Source: Saccharothrix sp. NRRL B-16348
Lineage (GTDB): Bacteria > Actinomycetota > Actinomycetes > Mycobacteriales > Pseudonocardiaceae
Length of the DNA: 64,000 nucleotides
NCBI RefSeq assembly: GCF_001280085.1
Contig: NZ_LGED01000220.1
Coordinates: forward strand, 155,118-219,117
Direction of reading: 5' to 3'
Shown: positions 27,704-36,190 of the stretch, in pieces
Position numbering within the stretch: position 1 is the stretch's first letter
Layout of the letters: the number at the start of each line of letters is the position of its first letter
The notes under the pieces: model-generated
Told to the model about the DNA's origin: nothing
Database searches by the model: none
What the model saw: only the letters and a program-made list of their open reading frames with translations
Translations under genes and position numbers: made by a program

Positions 27704-28293
27704 CACCGGACCAGAACACGTCAGGCGGGTTGCGCGAGCAGCGCAAGGCGCGCACCCGTCGTGCGATCCAGGACCACGCCTTGCGGCTGTTCCTGAGCAA
27801 GGGCTACGACGCGACCACCGTGGAGGAGATCGCCACCGCCGCGGGCGTGTCGCACATGACCTTCTTCCGCTACTTCCCCACCAAGGAAGCCGTGGTGGAG
27901 GACGACGACTACGACCCGCTCATCGCCGAACTGGTCCGCGACCGGCCGGCCGACGAAAGCCCGCTGACCGCCCTGCACGCCGCACTGCGCACCGGCCTGG
28001 ACGCCGTGCTCACCACCGACCGCGAGGCCGTCTACGCCCGAACACGGCTGGTCGTCACCAATCCGGCGCTGCGCGCCCGTCAGTGGCGCAACACCGCCAC
28101 CACGCAATCCCTCCTGGCCCAGGCACTGGCCGACCGCGAGCGACAACCCGTCGACCTCCGCCTGAGGGTCATCGCCGCCGCGGCCACCGCGGCCCTCATC
28201 ACCGCCTTGACCGCGTGGGTGGACGGTGACGGCGCCGACGATCTTCGGACGCTGGTCGACGAGGCGTTCGCGGCGTTGGGCACGGGACGCTGA
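27700..28293 (+). CDS. TetR-family transcriptional regulator
   Basis: 197 aa. HTH region TRRAIQDHALRLFLSKGYDA and GVSHMTFFRYFPTKEAV, then a C-terminal helical domain of the kind found in mycobacterial/streptomycete MftR-like regulators. The GTG start shares GTGA with the monooxygenase stop, so the two genes are coupled and the regulator probably feeds back on the shared promoter at 26275-26301. Confidence 0.9.
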   Translation: MTPDQNTSGGLREQRKARTRRAIQDHALRLFLSKGYDATTVEEIATAAGVSHMTFFRYFPTKEAVVEDDDYDPLIAELVRDRPADESPLTALHAALRTGLDAVLTTDREAVYARTRLVVTNPALRARQWRNTATTQSLLAQALADRERQPVDLRLRVIAAAATAALITALTAWVDGDGADDLRTLVDEAFAALGTGR

Positions 28294-28339
28294 ACCACGT
28301 CGGCGCCTGGTCCCGCGCCACGGGACGCCCGACGAGTCG

Positions 28340-28428
28340 GCCGGCCCTGGCACCAACTTCCACTGGGCGTCGGTGTACGGCTCGAACGGGTACTGGTCGA
28401 CGCGACCGGTGTAGTCGCGGAACCCTGA
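28340..28428 (-). pseudogene. Possible short remnant of a secreted ricin-like domain protein
   Basis: In the 187-bp gap between tetR and the kinase, one minus-strand frame reads FRDYTGRVDQYPFEPYTDAQ followed by WKLVPG, which looks like a ricin-type/beta-trefoil repeat end. It has no start, no ribosome site and no rest of the gene, so if real it is only a fragment. Confidence 0.2.
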
Positions 28429-28480
28429 CGGTGCGCGACGTCGAGGTCCGCTGCCCCGCGGTCGCCGAATCGTTGAGCGG

Positions 28481-30241
28481 TCAGGAAGGCAGCTTTCCGG
28501 CGGCGGCGGTTGCCAGGCGCTTGGCCGGTGGGCAGTACTCGATGCCCGGTCGATCACCCTTCACCGTCAGCTCCACCACGTCGATGTACGCCTGCTGCGG
28601 CAGGTTCGGCGGTAGGTGGGGAACACTGACGGTGCAGCTCTTGCTCGAGTCCGTGTCCAACTGCACGTAGGCGTTGCGACCGTCCAACTTGACCAGTTCG
28701 CCCTTGATCTCCTCCTGGGCCGAGTGCTGGTCGTAGCGCAGGCTGACGGCGGGTCCGCCGATCGTGCTGAGCCACTTGCACGACCAGTTCCCGAACACGT
28801 TGACGGCCGACGTGCGGTTGACCGAGGGCAGCGTGGCGAGCGCCTCGTCGTCCAGCAGGGCGCAGGCGTCGACGTGGGCGAGCGAGCCGGGCGGGAACGG
28901 GGTGGCCCGCCGGGGGATCATGCCGCTGCGGAGCACCTCCAGCACGGTGCTCGTCGCGACGTCGGCTACCGCGCAGAGGTCCAGCGGCGGGTTGCCCAGC
29001 TTCGCCGTCACTCGGACGGCGTAGTCGTCGTCCACCATCACGGTGCGGTCGCACTCGCCGCTCAGCCGGGCTTCCTCGACGACCTCGAGCGGACGCCCCT
29101 GCACGACGCGAGACGCGCGTGTGACCAGTTGGACCTCGATGTCCACGGGCTCTATGGCGCCGACGTCGACCAGGGCGTCACAACGGTTGAAGTTGCCGTA
29201 GGTGGTGAGCACCTGTGTCGGACCGAACCGGCGCAACTCCCGTTCGTCGATCAGCGCACAAGGGTCGGCGGTGCGCTCGTCTCCGACCGGACCGCCGGCG
29301 GGCGCGTGTTGTTGCGCTGCCGGCGCTTGGCGGTCTCCGGAGGACACCGCGACGCCGAGCACCGCGAGGCAGGCGACGGCCGCGGCGGCGCGGAGCAGGG
29401 GACGCCGCTTGGCCGGGGAACGGGCGGGGCCTGCGGCCGGCGGCGGGACCCAATCGCCCACGATGTCCTTGAGGCGTGATCGGACCTCGTCGGCGGTCGG
29501 TCTCTCGGTGGGACGCCGACGCAGCATCTCCGTCAGCAGCGGGGCCAGTGGACCCGCTTGGCGCATCGGCAGGACCTCGCCACGTCGAGCGCGTTCCAGC
29601 ACCTCGTGCGACTCACCGCTGCCGAAGGGCGGGGTGCCCTCCACCGCCGCGTACAGCGTGGCGCCGAGCGAGAAGACGTCCGAGGCGCGGCTCGCCGGGT
29701 GCCCTCCCGCCACCTCGGGCGAGGTGTACGCCGGCGTGCCGCTGATCCTGCCGTCGTCGGTCCGGGTCACCTCTCGCCAGATGGAGATGCCGAAGTCGGT
29801 CAGCTTGGCCAGGTCGTCGTCGGTGACCAGGACGTTGCCCGGCTTCACGTCGCGGTGCACGATGTTCCTCGCGTGCACCGCGGCCAGCGCGGCCGCGATC
29901 TGCAGTCCGACCCTCGCCACCCGCTCAGGCGGCAGCGCTCCCCGCACCGCCACCGCCTTGTCCAGGCTCTCCGCGGGCAGGTACTCCATGACGAGCCAGC
30001 AGTCGTCGGCGTCGACGGTGTCGAAGATCGAGATCGCGTTCGGGTGGTGCACCTGTGCGGCGGTTTGGGCCTCGCGGCGGAACCGCGCCCGGTCGGTCTC
30101 GTCCGCCACCGCGTGCGGCCGCTTGAGCGCCACCCGCCGCTTCAGCTTCCGGTCGAACGCGGTCCAGACGACGCCGCCGGACCCGGAGCCACGTGCTTCT
30201 TCCAGTACGTAACGCCCGTCGACCACATCCCCCGTACGCAC
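28481..30241 (-). CDS. Membrane Ser/Thr protein kinase with extracellular Cys-containing repeats
   Basis: 586 aa. The kinase domain (about 10-270) has a Gly loop (GSGSGGVVWTAF), VALKRP lysine, catalytic IVHRDVKPGNVLV, DFGIS and the SGTPAYTSPEVAGG activation segment. One TM helix lies at about 293-312 (AAAAVACLAVLGVAVS). The outside part holds two related sensor-like units, each starting with a Cys-Ala-Leu pattern (DPCALIDERELRRFG and VDACALLDDEALATL), resembling DUF3558-type domains. It is a PknB-class receptor kinase with an unusual duplicated sensor. GTG start; divergent from nothing coding for 340 bp. Confidence 0.92.
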   Translation of the reverse strand: MRTGDVVDGRYVLEEARGSGSGGVVWTAFDRKLKRRVALKRPHAVADETDRARFRREAQTAAQVHHPNAISIFDTVDADDCWLVMEYLPAESLDKAVAVRGALPPERVARVGLQIAAALAAVHARNIVHRDVKPGNVLVTDDDLAKLTDFGISIWREVTRTDDGRISGTPAYTSPEVAGGHPASRASDVFSLGATLYAAVEGTPPFGSGESHEVLERARRGEVLPMRQAGPLAPLLTEMLRRRPTERPTADEVRSRLKDIVGDWVPPPAAGPARSPAKRRPLLRAAAAVACLAVLGVAVSSGDRQAPAAQQHAPAGGPVGDERTADPCALIDERELRRFGPTQVLTTYGNFNRCDALVDVGAIEPVDIEVQLVTRASRVVQGRPLEVVEEARLSGECDRTVMVDDDYAVRVTAKLGNPPLDLCAVADVATSTVLEVLRSGMIPRRATPFPPGSLAHVDACALLDDEALATLPSVNRTSAVNVFGNWSCKWLSTIGGPAVSLRYDQHSAQEEIKGELVKLDGRNAYVQLDTDSSKSCTVSVPHLPPNLPQQAYIDVVELTVKGDRPGIEYCPPAKRLATAAAGKLPS

Positions 30242-30582
30242 GGTCGGTAGTGTAGTGATCGCTCAGTGGTGTCGTCACGGAATTCACCGGAATGGTCTTG
30301 CGGAATCAGGTGTGCGTGATCGTCATTCGAAATGCGCCACCAGGGTGTCGTCGTTGTTGTCGCATGGCGTGGAATCGCCGCGACGTCGTTGACCTGCGCG
30401 TCAGCTGTCCGCCTTTCGGCTTCACGAAAAGGATTCGGGTCCGGCGGTTCAGCCTCGGCGCGGGCGGCGTCGCGTTTCCGCACAATTGCGGGCTACCGCG
30501 TTGCCACCCTGCCGCAGGCCGGGCAGGACTCACGGTTATCGACCATTCCGGTGGATAACCTGCCCGGACAGCCGATGACCGC
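30242..30582. other. Intergenic region upstream of the kinase, with an inverted repeat
   Basis: 341 bp without a supported gene. It includes the kinase promoter side and, at 30534-30560, the inverted repeat GGTTATC-N13-GATAACC, itself flanked by CCGGGCA (left) and TGCCCGG (right). The nested symmetry could be an operator or the terminator of the NmrA-type gene that ends at 30583, whose transcript runs away from it, so operator is likelier. Confidence 0.4.
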
Positions 30583-31575
30583 CTATCGACGCCCGTGCCG
30601 ATTCCACAGATCCTTGTCGCGGGGTCGGGAGTCCTCTTCCACGGCTTCGACCGCGCCGAGGAGGCCGCGGAGGCCGGCTTCGTAGAGCTGGGTCTCCGCC
30701 GGATCGGACAGCCACTGCTCGATCGGCAGGCCGGTGGCCGCCTCGTCCAGCCGGCCGGCTTCGGCCTCGGCGAGTTCTGCCCTGACCGTGAGTTCGAGTT
30801 CGTGCAGGAAGGCGTGGTCGCCGGTCGGGTTGCCGCCGCCCGTGCGATCCGGCCGGTCCCGGTAGTGGGTCGTGCCGAGGATCGCGTTCGGGCCGGGCAG
30901 GAGGGTGCGCTCGCCGAGCGAGGTGCCGAAGTAGCTCGCGTGCGGGTCCGTGACGACCGTGCGCGGGTCGTTCCGCGCGGCCAGGAGGTCGCGGAAGAAC
31001 CGGTCCATCCGGAACTGCTCGGGACCGGCTACCTCGACGATCCCGTTCACCGGCGCACCCGCGGAGATCCTGCCGACCGCCTCGGTGACGTCGTCGCCCG
31101 CCACGGGCTGGAAGAGCACCGGCGCGAGTCGGACGGCGCCGTCGTCGGTGGCCGAGTCCGCCATGCGCGGCAAGAACTCGTGGAACTGCGTCGCGCGCAC
31201 GATCGAGTAGGGCATCCCCGAGTTCTCGATCAGCTTCTCCTGGGCGCTCCTCGCGCGGAAGTAGCCGCTCTGCGGGGACTGCCCGGTGCCCACCACGGAC
31301 AGTGCGACGTGGTGGCCGACGCGTGCCACCGCCTCCGCGGCGAGCAGGTTGCGGGTGGACGTCTCGAAGAGCTCCGCGGCGTCACCGGAGAACGGTGTGC
31401 TCGACACGTCGACCACGACGTCCGCGCCGGTCAGGGCGTCGGCGAGGCCCGCGCCGGTGAGCGTGTCCACGCCGGTGTCCGGTGCCGCCGCCACGACCTC
31501 GTGGCCGTGTCCACCCAGTCTCGACACGAGTTTCGACCCGATCAGACCGGTACCGCCGATCACCACGACCTTCAC
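30583..31575 (-). CDS. NmrA-like NAD(P)-binding reductase, with C-terminal extension
   Basis: 330 aa. The N-terminal atypical SDR/NmrA fold (VVVIGGTGLIGSKLVSRLGG) and the blocks VGHHVALSVVGTGQSPQSGY and YSIVRATQFHEFLPRM match the paralogue at 36274 closely. From about residue 245 it diverges into an acidic, Glu/Ala-rich tail (ELAEAEAGRLDEAATG) ending in DLWNRHGRR that the paralogue lacks. GTG start with AGGAGG upstream. An ECF41-type promoter sits 51 bp before it. Substrate unknown; these reductases often act in redox stress. Confidence 0.85.
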   Translation of the reverse strand: MKVVVIGGTGLIGSKLVSRLGGHGHEVVAAAPDTGVDTLTGAGLADALTGADVVVDVSSTPFSGDAAELFETSTRNLLAAEAVARVGHHVALSVVGTGQSPQSGYFRARSAQEKLIENSGMPYSIVRATQFHEFLPRMADSATDDGAVRLAPVLFQPVAGDDVTEAVGRISAGAPVNGIVEVAGPEQFRMDRFFRDLLAARNDPRTVVTDPHASYFGTSLGERTLLPGPNAILGTTHYRDRPDRTGGGNPTGDHAFLHELELTVRAELAEAEAGRLDEAATGLPIEQWLSDPAETQLYEAGLRGLLGAVEAVEEDSRPRDKDLWNRHGRR

Positions 31576-31625
31576 GACGACCTCCTGTCCGCCGGGCCGC
31601 CCGTCGCGGTCCCGACGCCAGCTCA

Positions 31626-31652
31626 GACAGGGCAGGCCGGCGGTCTGTGACA
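31626..31652 (-). promoter_or_regulatory. ECF41-type promoter P1 (NmrA-like gene 1)
   Basis: On the minus strand: TGTCACA (31652-31646), 16-bp spacer, TGTC (31629-31626). Predicted transcription start is about 45 nt before the GTG at 31575. The sequence CCTGTCTGAGCTGG around its -10 is identical to that in P4. Confidence 0.75.
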
Positions 31653-31670
31653 AGCCCGCGCGAAATCGCG

Positions 31671-32039
31671 TCAACGGCGGTGCCAGCCGTTCAGCTTGGC
31701 CGGGTTGAGCACGATCCACACGTCGGTGACTTTGGCGTCGACCTCCCGGAGGCCGACGACCGCGAGGGCACGGCCCGCGCGGCGCAGCGCCAGCCCGGTC
31801 CGGCCGTTGACCGACTCGATGGTCAACTCGGTGTCCGGCGGTCGCCCGCACAGCAGGGCAGCGACCAGCTGGGTGACGTCCTCCGCGCCGTGCACGACAC
31901 CTGCCGCGGCAGGCACGAGTCCGCCGCTGTCGCACACGGCGACCGCATCGGCGTCCAAGGCGGCCCGGACCGCGGCGACGTCGTCCCGCAGGCACGCCTC
32001 GGCGAACCCCCGCGCGACGTCGTCAAGCCGGTTGAGCAT
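31671..32039 (-). CDS. SnoaL-like protein resembling an ECF sigma C-terminal domain
   Basis: 122 aa. The body (AVRAALDADAVAVCDSGGLV, RAGRALAVVGLREVDAKVTD, then VWIVLNPAKL) mirrors the SnoaL-like C-terminal extension of the sigma factor next door, whose own end reads VLWMLNPEKI. It starts at an ATG with GAGGGG upstream, 7 bp after the sigma stop, so it is co-transcribed. It could modulate the sigma factor by binding in place of its C-terminal domain; that is inference. Confidence 0.7.
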   Translation of the reverse strand: MLNRLDDVARGFAEACLRDDVAAVRAALDADAVAVCDSGGLVPAAAGVVHGAEDVTQLVAALLCGRPPDTELTIESVNGRTGLALRRAGRALAVVGLREVDAKVTDVWIVLNPAKLNGWHRR

Positions 32040-32046
32040 CAACCCC

Positions 32047-32976
32047 TCAGCTCTGTCGCAGTCGCCCTTCATGACCGGGCAGCAGGGGAGATTGTGACGT
32101 CGGCGACTCCGACACGTCGGACACCGCCGCGATCTTCTCGGGGTTGAGCATCCACAGCACCCGGTCGATGCCGTCGGTCGTGGTGCTGACCGCGAGCACG
32201 CCGAACTCGACGCCGTTGCGCCTCAGCACGGCGGAGACCTGCCCGTTCGCGCTCACCCACCGCACGTCGAGGCCGTCCCAGAACCAGGTGATCGCGTTCA
32301 TGAACTGCGTGACGGCAGGCACGCCCACGAGCACCTTGCGGGCGACGCCCAGCTTGCCGTTGCCGTCGGACAGGCTCGTCACGTCCGCCGAGAGGAGCCG
32401 TTCCAACGCGGCCATGTCGCCGGTGCGGGCGGCCGTGATGAACGTGGACAGCAGCTCCCGCTGCGCCGCGGCCGTCGCCGGCGTGCGCCGTTCACCCGCC
32501 ATGTGCTTGCGCGCCCGACTGACCAACTGACGCACCGCCGGCTCCGTCGACTGCAGAATGTCGGCGATCTGCGCGTACGAGTAGTCGAACGCCTCCCGCA
32601 ACACGTACGCCGCCCGCTCGTTCGGCGTCAGCTTCTCCATCAACATCAACGCCGCGAACTCCAGCGCCTCACCCCGCTCCGCACCCAGGTACGGATCCGC
32701 ACTCGTGTCCACCGGCTCCGGCAACCACGGCCCCACATACGTCTCACGCCGCACCCGCGCCGACTGCAACGCGTTGATCGCCAACCGCGTCGCCGTCGTC
32801 GCCAGGAACGCGGCCGGGTTGACCACCACCGAACGATCACACGTCTGCCACCGCAACCAGACCTCCTGCACCAGGTCCTCGGCCTCGGTCGCACTGCTCA
32901 ACATCCGATACGCGATCCCGAACAAACGCGGCCGCACGCCCATGAAGACAGCCGCGGCCTCCTCCAGGTCGTCCAC
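32047..32976 (-). CDS. ECF41-family RNA polymerase sigma factor
   Basis: 309 aa. Sigma region 2 (RLFGIAYRMLSSATEAEDLV, QEVWLRW) and region 4 (MEKLTPNERAAYVLREAFDY, then QIADILQSTEPAVRQLVSRA) are joined by the linker WLPEPVD. A C-terminal SnoaL-like domain carries SDGNGKLGVARKVLVG. The WLPEP and DGxGK motifs are the ECF41 signature; this group has no anti-sigma factor and is controlled by its own C-terminal domain. Five matching promoters lie within 7 kb. Its own start has no such promoter that I can see. Confidence 0.93.
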   Translation of the reverse strand: MDDLEEAAAVFMGVRPRLFGIAYRMLSSATEAEDLVQEVWLRWQTCDRSVVVNPAAFLATTATRLAINALQSARVRRETYVGPWLPEPVDTSADPYLGAERGEALEFAALMLMEKLTPNERAAYVLREAFDYSYAQIADILQSTEPAVRQLVSRARKHMAGERRTPATAAAQRELLSTFITAARTGDMAALERLLSADVTSLSDGNGKLGVARKVLVGVPAVTQFMNAITWFWDGLDVRWVSANGQVSAVLRRNGVEFGVLAVSTTTDGIDRVLWMLNPEKIAAVSDVSESPTSQSPLLPGHEGRLRQS

Positions 32977-33037
32977 ACGCTCAACTTATCCCCTGCACCG
33001 GCCGCCTCCCACCCGGAGCGAGGGGCCATGCCGTTCA

Positions 33038-33064
33038 CGTCACAACCGTCCGGCCTGTCCGGTC
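33038..33064 (+). promoter_or_regulatory. ECF41-type promoter P2 (LtrA gene)
   Basis: CGTCACA (33038-33044), 16-bp spacer, GGTC (33061-33064), one mismatch from TGTCACA. Predicted start about 55 nt before the ATG at 33126. GGCCTGTCCGGTC around the -10 matches P3. A 13-codon frame with a good ribosome site (ATG at 33098) lies in the leader. Confidence 0.6.
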
Positions 33065-33125
33065 TTCAGCGGGTAACCCGAGAGAACAGAGGGCATCATG
33101 CGGAAGATCCTGCGGTCGGTGAGCC

Positions 33126-34349
33126 ATGGCCGGCGCTGAGGGCAGGTCCGAGGGGACCGTCGGTGTACGCGTTCGGATGAACGCACGCTCAACCGAAGAG
33201 CCGAATCGCGTGTCGAGCCGGCTGGAGCTGCTGTTCGACCTGACGTTCGTGGTCGCGGTGGCGAGTGCGGTCAGGGAGCTGGCGCACACGATCGAGGCGG
33301 GTCACGCGTCGTCCGGCGTCCTCCCGTTCCTCGAGGTGTTCTTCACGATCTGGTGGGCGTGGATGAACTTCACGTGGTTCGCCTCGTCCTACGACACCGA
33401 CGACGTCGCCTACCGGGTGATGACGATGCTGCAGATGGCGGGCGTGCTCATCCTCGCCGCCGGGGTGCCGGCCGCCGCCGAAGGTGACTTCCGGACGGTG
33501 ACGCTGGGTTACCTCGTCATGCGGGTGACCCTGGTCGCGCAGTGGGTGCGAGCGGCGATCGAGGATCCGGTGAGACGGCGCACGGCGCTGCGCTACGCGG
33601 TGGGCATCTCCGTCCTGCAGGCGGGCTGGCTGGTGTGGCTGTGGTCGGCGGAAGCCGGCGTGCTGTCCGGCGGCGGGCTGCTGCCCGGCTTCGTCGTGCT
33701 CGCCGCGTTCGAGCTCGCGGTGCCGCCGTGGGCGGAGCGGAGGAACCGGACGACCTGGCACCCCCACCACATCGCCGAGCGGTACAACCTGTTCACGGTC
33801 ATCCTCTTCGGCGAAACCCTGTTCGCGGCGTCGACCGGTGTCGCCACCGTCGTGCGGGACGGGTGGACGTCGTCGCTGAGCGTGGTCGCGGGATCAGGTC
33901 TCGTGCTGATGTTCGCGTTGTGGTGGCTGTACTCGCTCGAACCGGGTGGCGAGGCGCTGGCCGCGCTGCGGCACCGCTCGTACCAGTGGGGCTACGGCCA
34001 TTTCGGGTTGTTCGCCGCGCTCGCCGCTCTCGGCGCCGGTCTCGAGGTCGCCGTGTCGCAGAGCGGGCACCACGCGGAGATCCCGGCGACCACGGTCGGT
34101 TACGCGGTGGCGATACCGGTCGCCGGGTTCCTGGTGCTGCTGTGGGCGGTCCACGCACCGTTCATCCGGCGATCGGTGGCCGGGCACATCGGCCCGCTGC
34201 TCGGTGCGGTGGCCGTCGTGCTCGTGCCTCAGGCGGCACCGGTCGTGGGGTCGGCCGGCGCCGTGGCCCTGATCGCGGCGGTCTGCGTCGTCGTCACGGC
34301 GCTGACCGTCGTGTCCCGCCAACGGCGGGCCGTGGAGCTGAGGTCGTAG
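33126..34349 (+). CDS. Low temperature requirement protein A (LtrA) family membrane protein
   Basis: 407 aa with about 10-11 TM helices. The N-terminal RLELLFDLTFVVAVASAVRE and the central WHPHHIAERYNLFTVILFGE block (conserved His, Glu-Arg and Phe-Gly-Glu) are the LtrA signature. The molecular role of the family is unknown. ATG at 33126 chosen; an ATG at 33177 would also give a full domain. A short leader frame ends inside its first codons. It is expressed from a probable ECF41 promoter divergent from the sigma gene. Confidence 0.85.
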   Translation: MAGAEGRSEGTVGVRVRMNARSTEEPNRVSSRLELLFDLTFVVAVASAVRELAHTIEAGHASSGVLPFLEVFFTIWWAWMNFTWFASSYDTDDVAYRVMTMLQMAGVLILAAGVPAAAEGDFRTVTLGYLVMRVTLVAQWVRAAIEDPVRRRTALRYAVGISVLQAGWLVWLWSAEAGVLSGGGLLPGFVVLAAFELAVPPWAERRNRTTWHPHHIAERYNLFTVILFGETLFAASTGVATVVRDGWTSSLSVVAGSGLVLMFALWWLYSLEPGGEALAALRHRSYQWGYGHFGLFAALAALGAGLEVAVSQSGHHAEIPATTVGYAVAIPVAGFLVLLWAVHAPFIRRSVAGHIGPLLGAVAVVLVPQAAPVVGSAGAVALIAAVCVVVTALTVVSRQRRAVELRS

Positions 34350-34352
34350 CCC

Positions 34353-36098
34353 TCACTCGTGGAACCCGATCCGCCGGTGCGTCCCGTCGCACAACGGCTT
34401 GTTCGACGAGTGACCGCAACGGCACAGCGTGGTGCGGTTGCGGGCCTCGACCGGCTGCCCGTCGGCGCGTTCGACGGGGACCCGGCCGGTGACCCAGAGG
34501 GCACTGGCGAGGCCGTTCTCCTCCTCCAGGACCGAGATCGCGGGCTGGAGGTCCGGTTCGACGGTCTCGCCGGCGCGGGTGAGGCTGTAGGAGTACGAAC
34601 CGGACGGGCAGTGGTCGATCAGGCCCATGATGTGCGACCGGACGTCGGGGTCGGCGGAGTCGTCCAGCATCTTGGCGATCGGCCGGGTGCGACCGATGCA
34701 GAACGCGGCGTGGACGCAGAGCTCGCCGACCCGGTGCGCCGAGATGCCCACTCCGTCGTGGGTGTGCCGGAGTTCCGCGTAGGGCGGCATGGTCGGCGCT
34801 TCGCTGCCGTCGAACGGCTTCCCGTCCGCGTCCGGCCGGGCGTGGCTGCCGTCGCAGAACGGCTTGACGCCGGAGCGCCCGCACCGGCACAGCGCGTACG
34901 TCTCCTCCGTGGGGATGTCCTCGTGGGTCTGCCACGTGAGGGACTGGCCGTCCTCAGAGACGATCTTCTTCTTGCGGCGCAGCGGGACCTGCCCGTGCAC
35001 CAGGTAGGGACCGTTCTCCAGCACGGTGATCCGCCGGGACTCCCCCGTGCTCCACCGGCGCCGCTCGGGCGGCACGTACTCGAAGGTCGGGCCCGCGGTC
35101 GTGCGACCGTCGCCGCTCGGCGTCGTCATGAGGGCCTTCGCCTGCGCCCGCAAGGCGTACATCATGCCGGTGGCGACGCGCATCAGCGACGGGCTGCCGT
35201 TGAACGTCTCTTCCAGCAGGTGGAGGAGAGTGCAGTAGGTGTGGTTGAACTCCTCCTGGGCCAGGCGCACCGCGCTGCCTGCCGGGTGGTCCGCGGTCCT
35301 CGGGTTGTGCCGCATCGGCAGCACCCCGTCGAAGTCGACCGTGATCTCCTCGCCGGTCGGCCCGGACCGCGGTGTGTCGCCGGTGCGGTACCGGCGGCCG
35401 AGCCGGAGTTCCTGGAACCGGTAGTAATGCGCGACTTCTTCGCGTTCCGGGTGGAAGACGTCGTGGTCGCCGTCCCACACGTCCGTGCGGGCGGCGCCCT
35501 CGCCCTGCTCGACGATCTCCGCCAACGCGGCCAGCGCGGACCGGAGGTCGCGCACGGCGATGACCTGACCGCCGCCGCCCCTGAGGTGGAACTCGCCGAC
35601 CTGCCGTGCCGGGTCGCCGCGGAAGACCTCGGCCTCGCCGAGCTCCGCGCACAGAGCCCGGATGCCGGCCTCGATCGCGGCGTAGAACTGGCCGATCGTC
35701 CGGTACTCGTCGGACTGCGGCGGCGCGTCGGCCGACGCGGGCTGCTCGATGCGCAGGAACAGGTCGAGGGCTTGCGGCCCGAACGGTGCCAGGTGGACCT
35801 GCACGGACCGGTCGCCGTGCGGCAACGGGTGCGGGTACGCGGGCAGTAGCCGCGGGGTGTCGAGTTCGGGCCTGCCGCCCACGGCGTTCAGCAGGTTCGC
35901 GGCCAGGGCCAGGTGCAGCATCTCCTCTGCGAGAACGCTGCCGACCACGTGCACGGCCTCGCCGTTGCGTTCGGGGTCCAGCGAGTACAGCGCGCACAGG
36001 TAAGGGGGGATGGTCGCGTGCTCGAGTTCGATCGCCCACTGCAGGTGGCGGCGCAGATCATCGAGCGTGTCGATCGCGTGAGCTCCTGTGGTGCCCAA
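34353..36098 (-). CDS. Ferritin-like / divergent 4Fe-4S / double CDGSH iron-sulfur protein
   Basis: 581 aa. Residues about 8-290 form a VioB/RebD-type ferritin-like helical bundle with metal-type ELEHATIPPYLCALY, EEMLHLALAANLL and AQEEFNHTYCTLLHLLEE. Then a first CDGSH motif (CRCGRSGVKPFCDGSH, about 435), a Fer4_19-type segment (LCVHAAFCIGRTRP ... DHCPSG), and a second CDGSH at the C terminus (CRCGHSSNKPLCDGTH). It is likely an iron/redox stress protein. No ATG exists near the start; TTG at 36098 with GAGG upstream fits the promoter P3 transcript. Confidence 0.85.
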   Translation of the reverse strand: MGTTGAHAIDTLDDLRRHLQWAIELEHATIPPYLCALYSLDPERNGEAVHVVGSVLAEEMLHLALAANLLNAVGGRPELDTPRLLPAYPHPLPHGDRSVQVHLAPFGPQALDLFLRIEQPASADAPPQSDEYRTIGQFYAAIEAGIRALCAELGEAEVFRGDPARQVGEFHLRGGGGQVIAVRDLRSALAALAEIVEQGEGAARTDVWDGDHDVFHPEREEVAHYYRFQELRLGRRYRTGDTPRSGPTGEEITVDFDGVLPMRHNPRTADHPAGSAVRLAQEEFNHTYCTLLHLLEETFNGSPSLMRVATGMMYALRAQAKALMTTPSGDGRTTAGPTFEYVPPERRRWSTGESRRITVLENGPYLVHGQVPLRRKKKIVSEDGQSLTWQTHEDIPTEETYALCRCGRSGVKPFCDGSHARPDADGKPFDGSEAPTMPPYAELRHTHDGVGISAHRVGELCVHAAFCIGRTRPIAKMLDDSADPDVRSHIMGLIDHCPSGSYSYSLTRAGETVEPDLQPAISVLEEENGLASALWVTGRVPVERADGQPVEARNRTTLCRCGHSSNKPLCDGTHRRIGFHE

Positions 36099-36142
36099 TT
36101 CCGGAACCTCGTCTCGGTGGTGGACGGCTGTGGTGAACAGGT

Positions 36143-36169
36143 GACCGGACAGGCCTTCCGGTTGTGACA
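36143..36169 (-). promoter_or_regulatory. ECF41-type promoter P3 (ferritin-like/CDGSH gene)
   Basis: Minus strand TGTCACA (36169-36163), 16-bp spacer, GGTC (36146-36143). Predicted start about 40 nt before the TTG at 36098. Divergent from P4 with the two -35 elements 21 bp apart. Confidence 0.75.
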
Positions 36170-36190
36170 CGCCGGAATTTCCGCCGGCCG

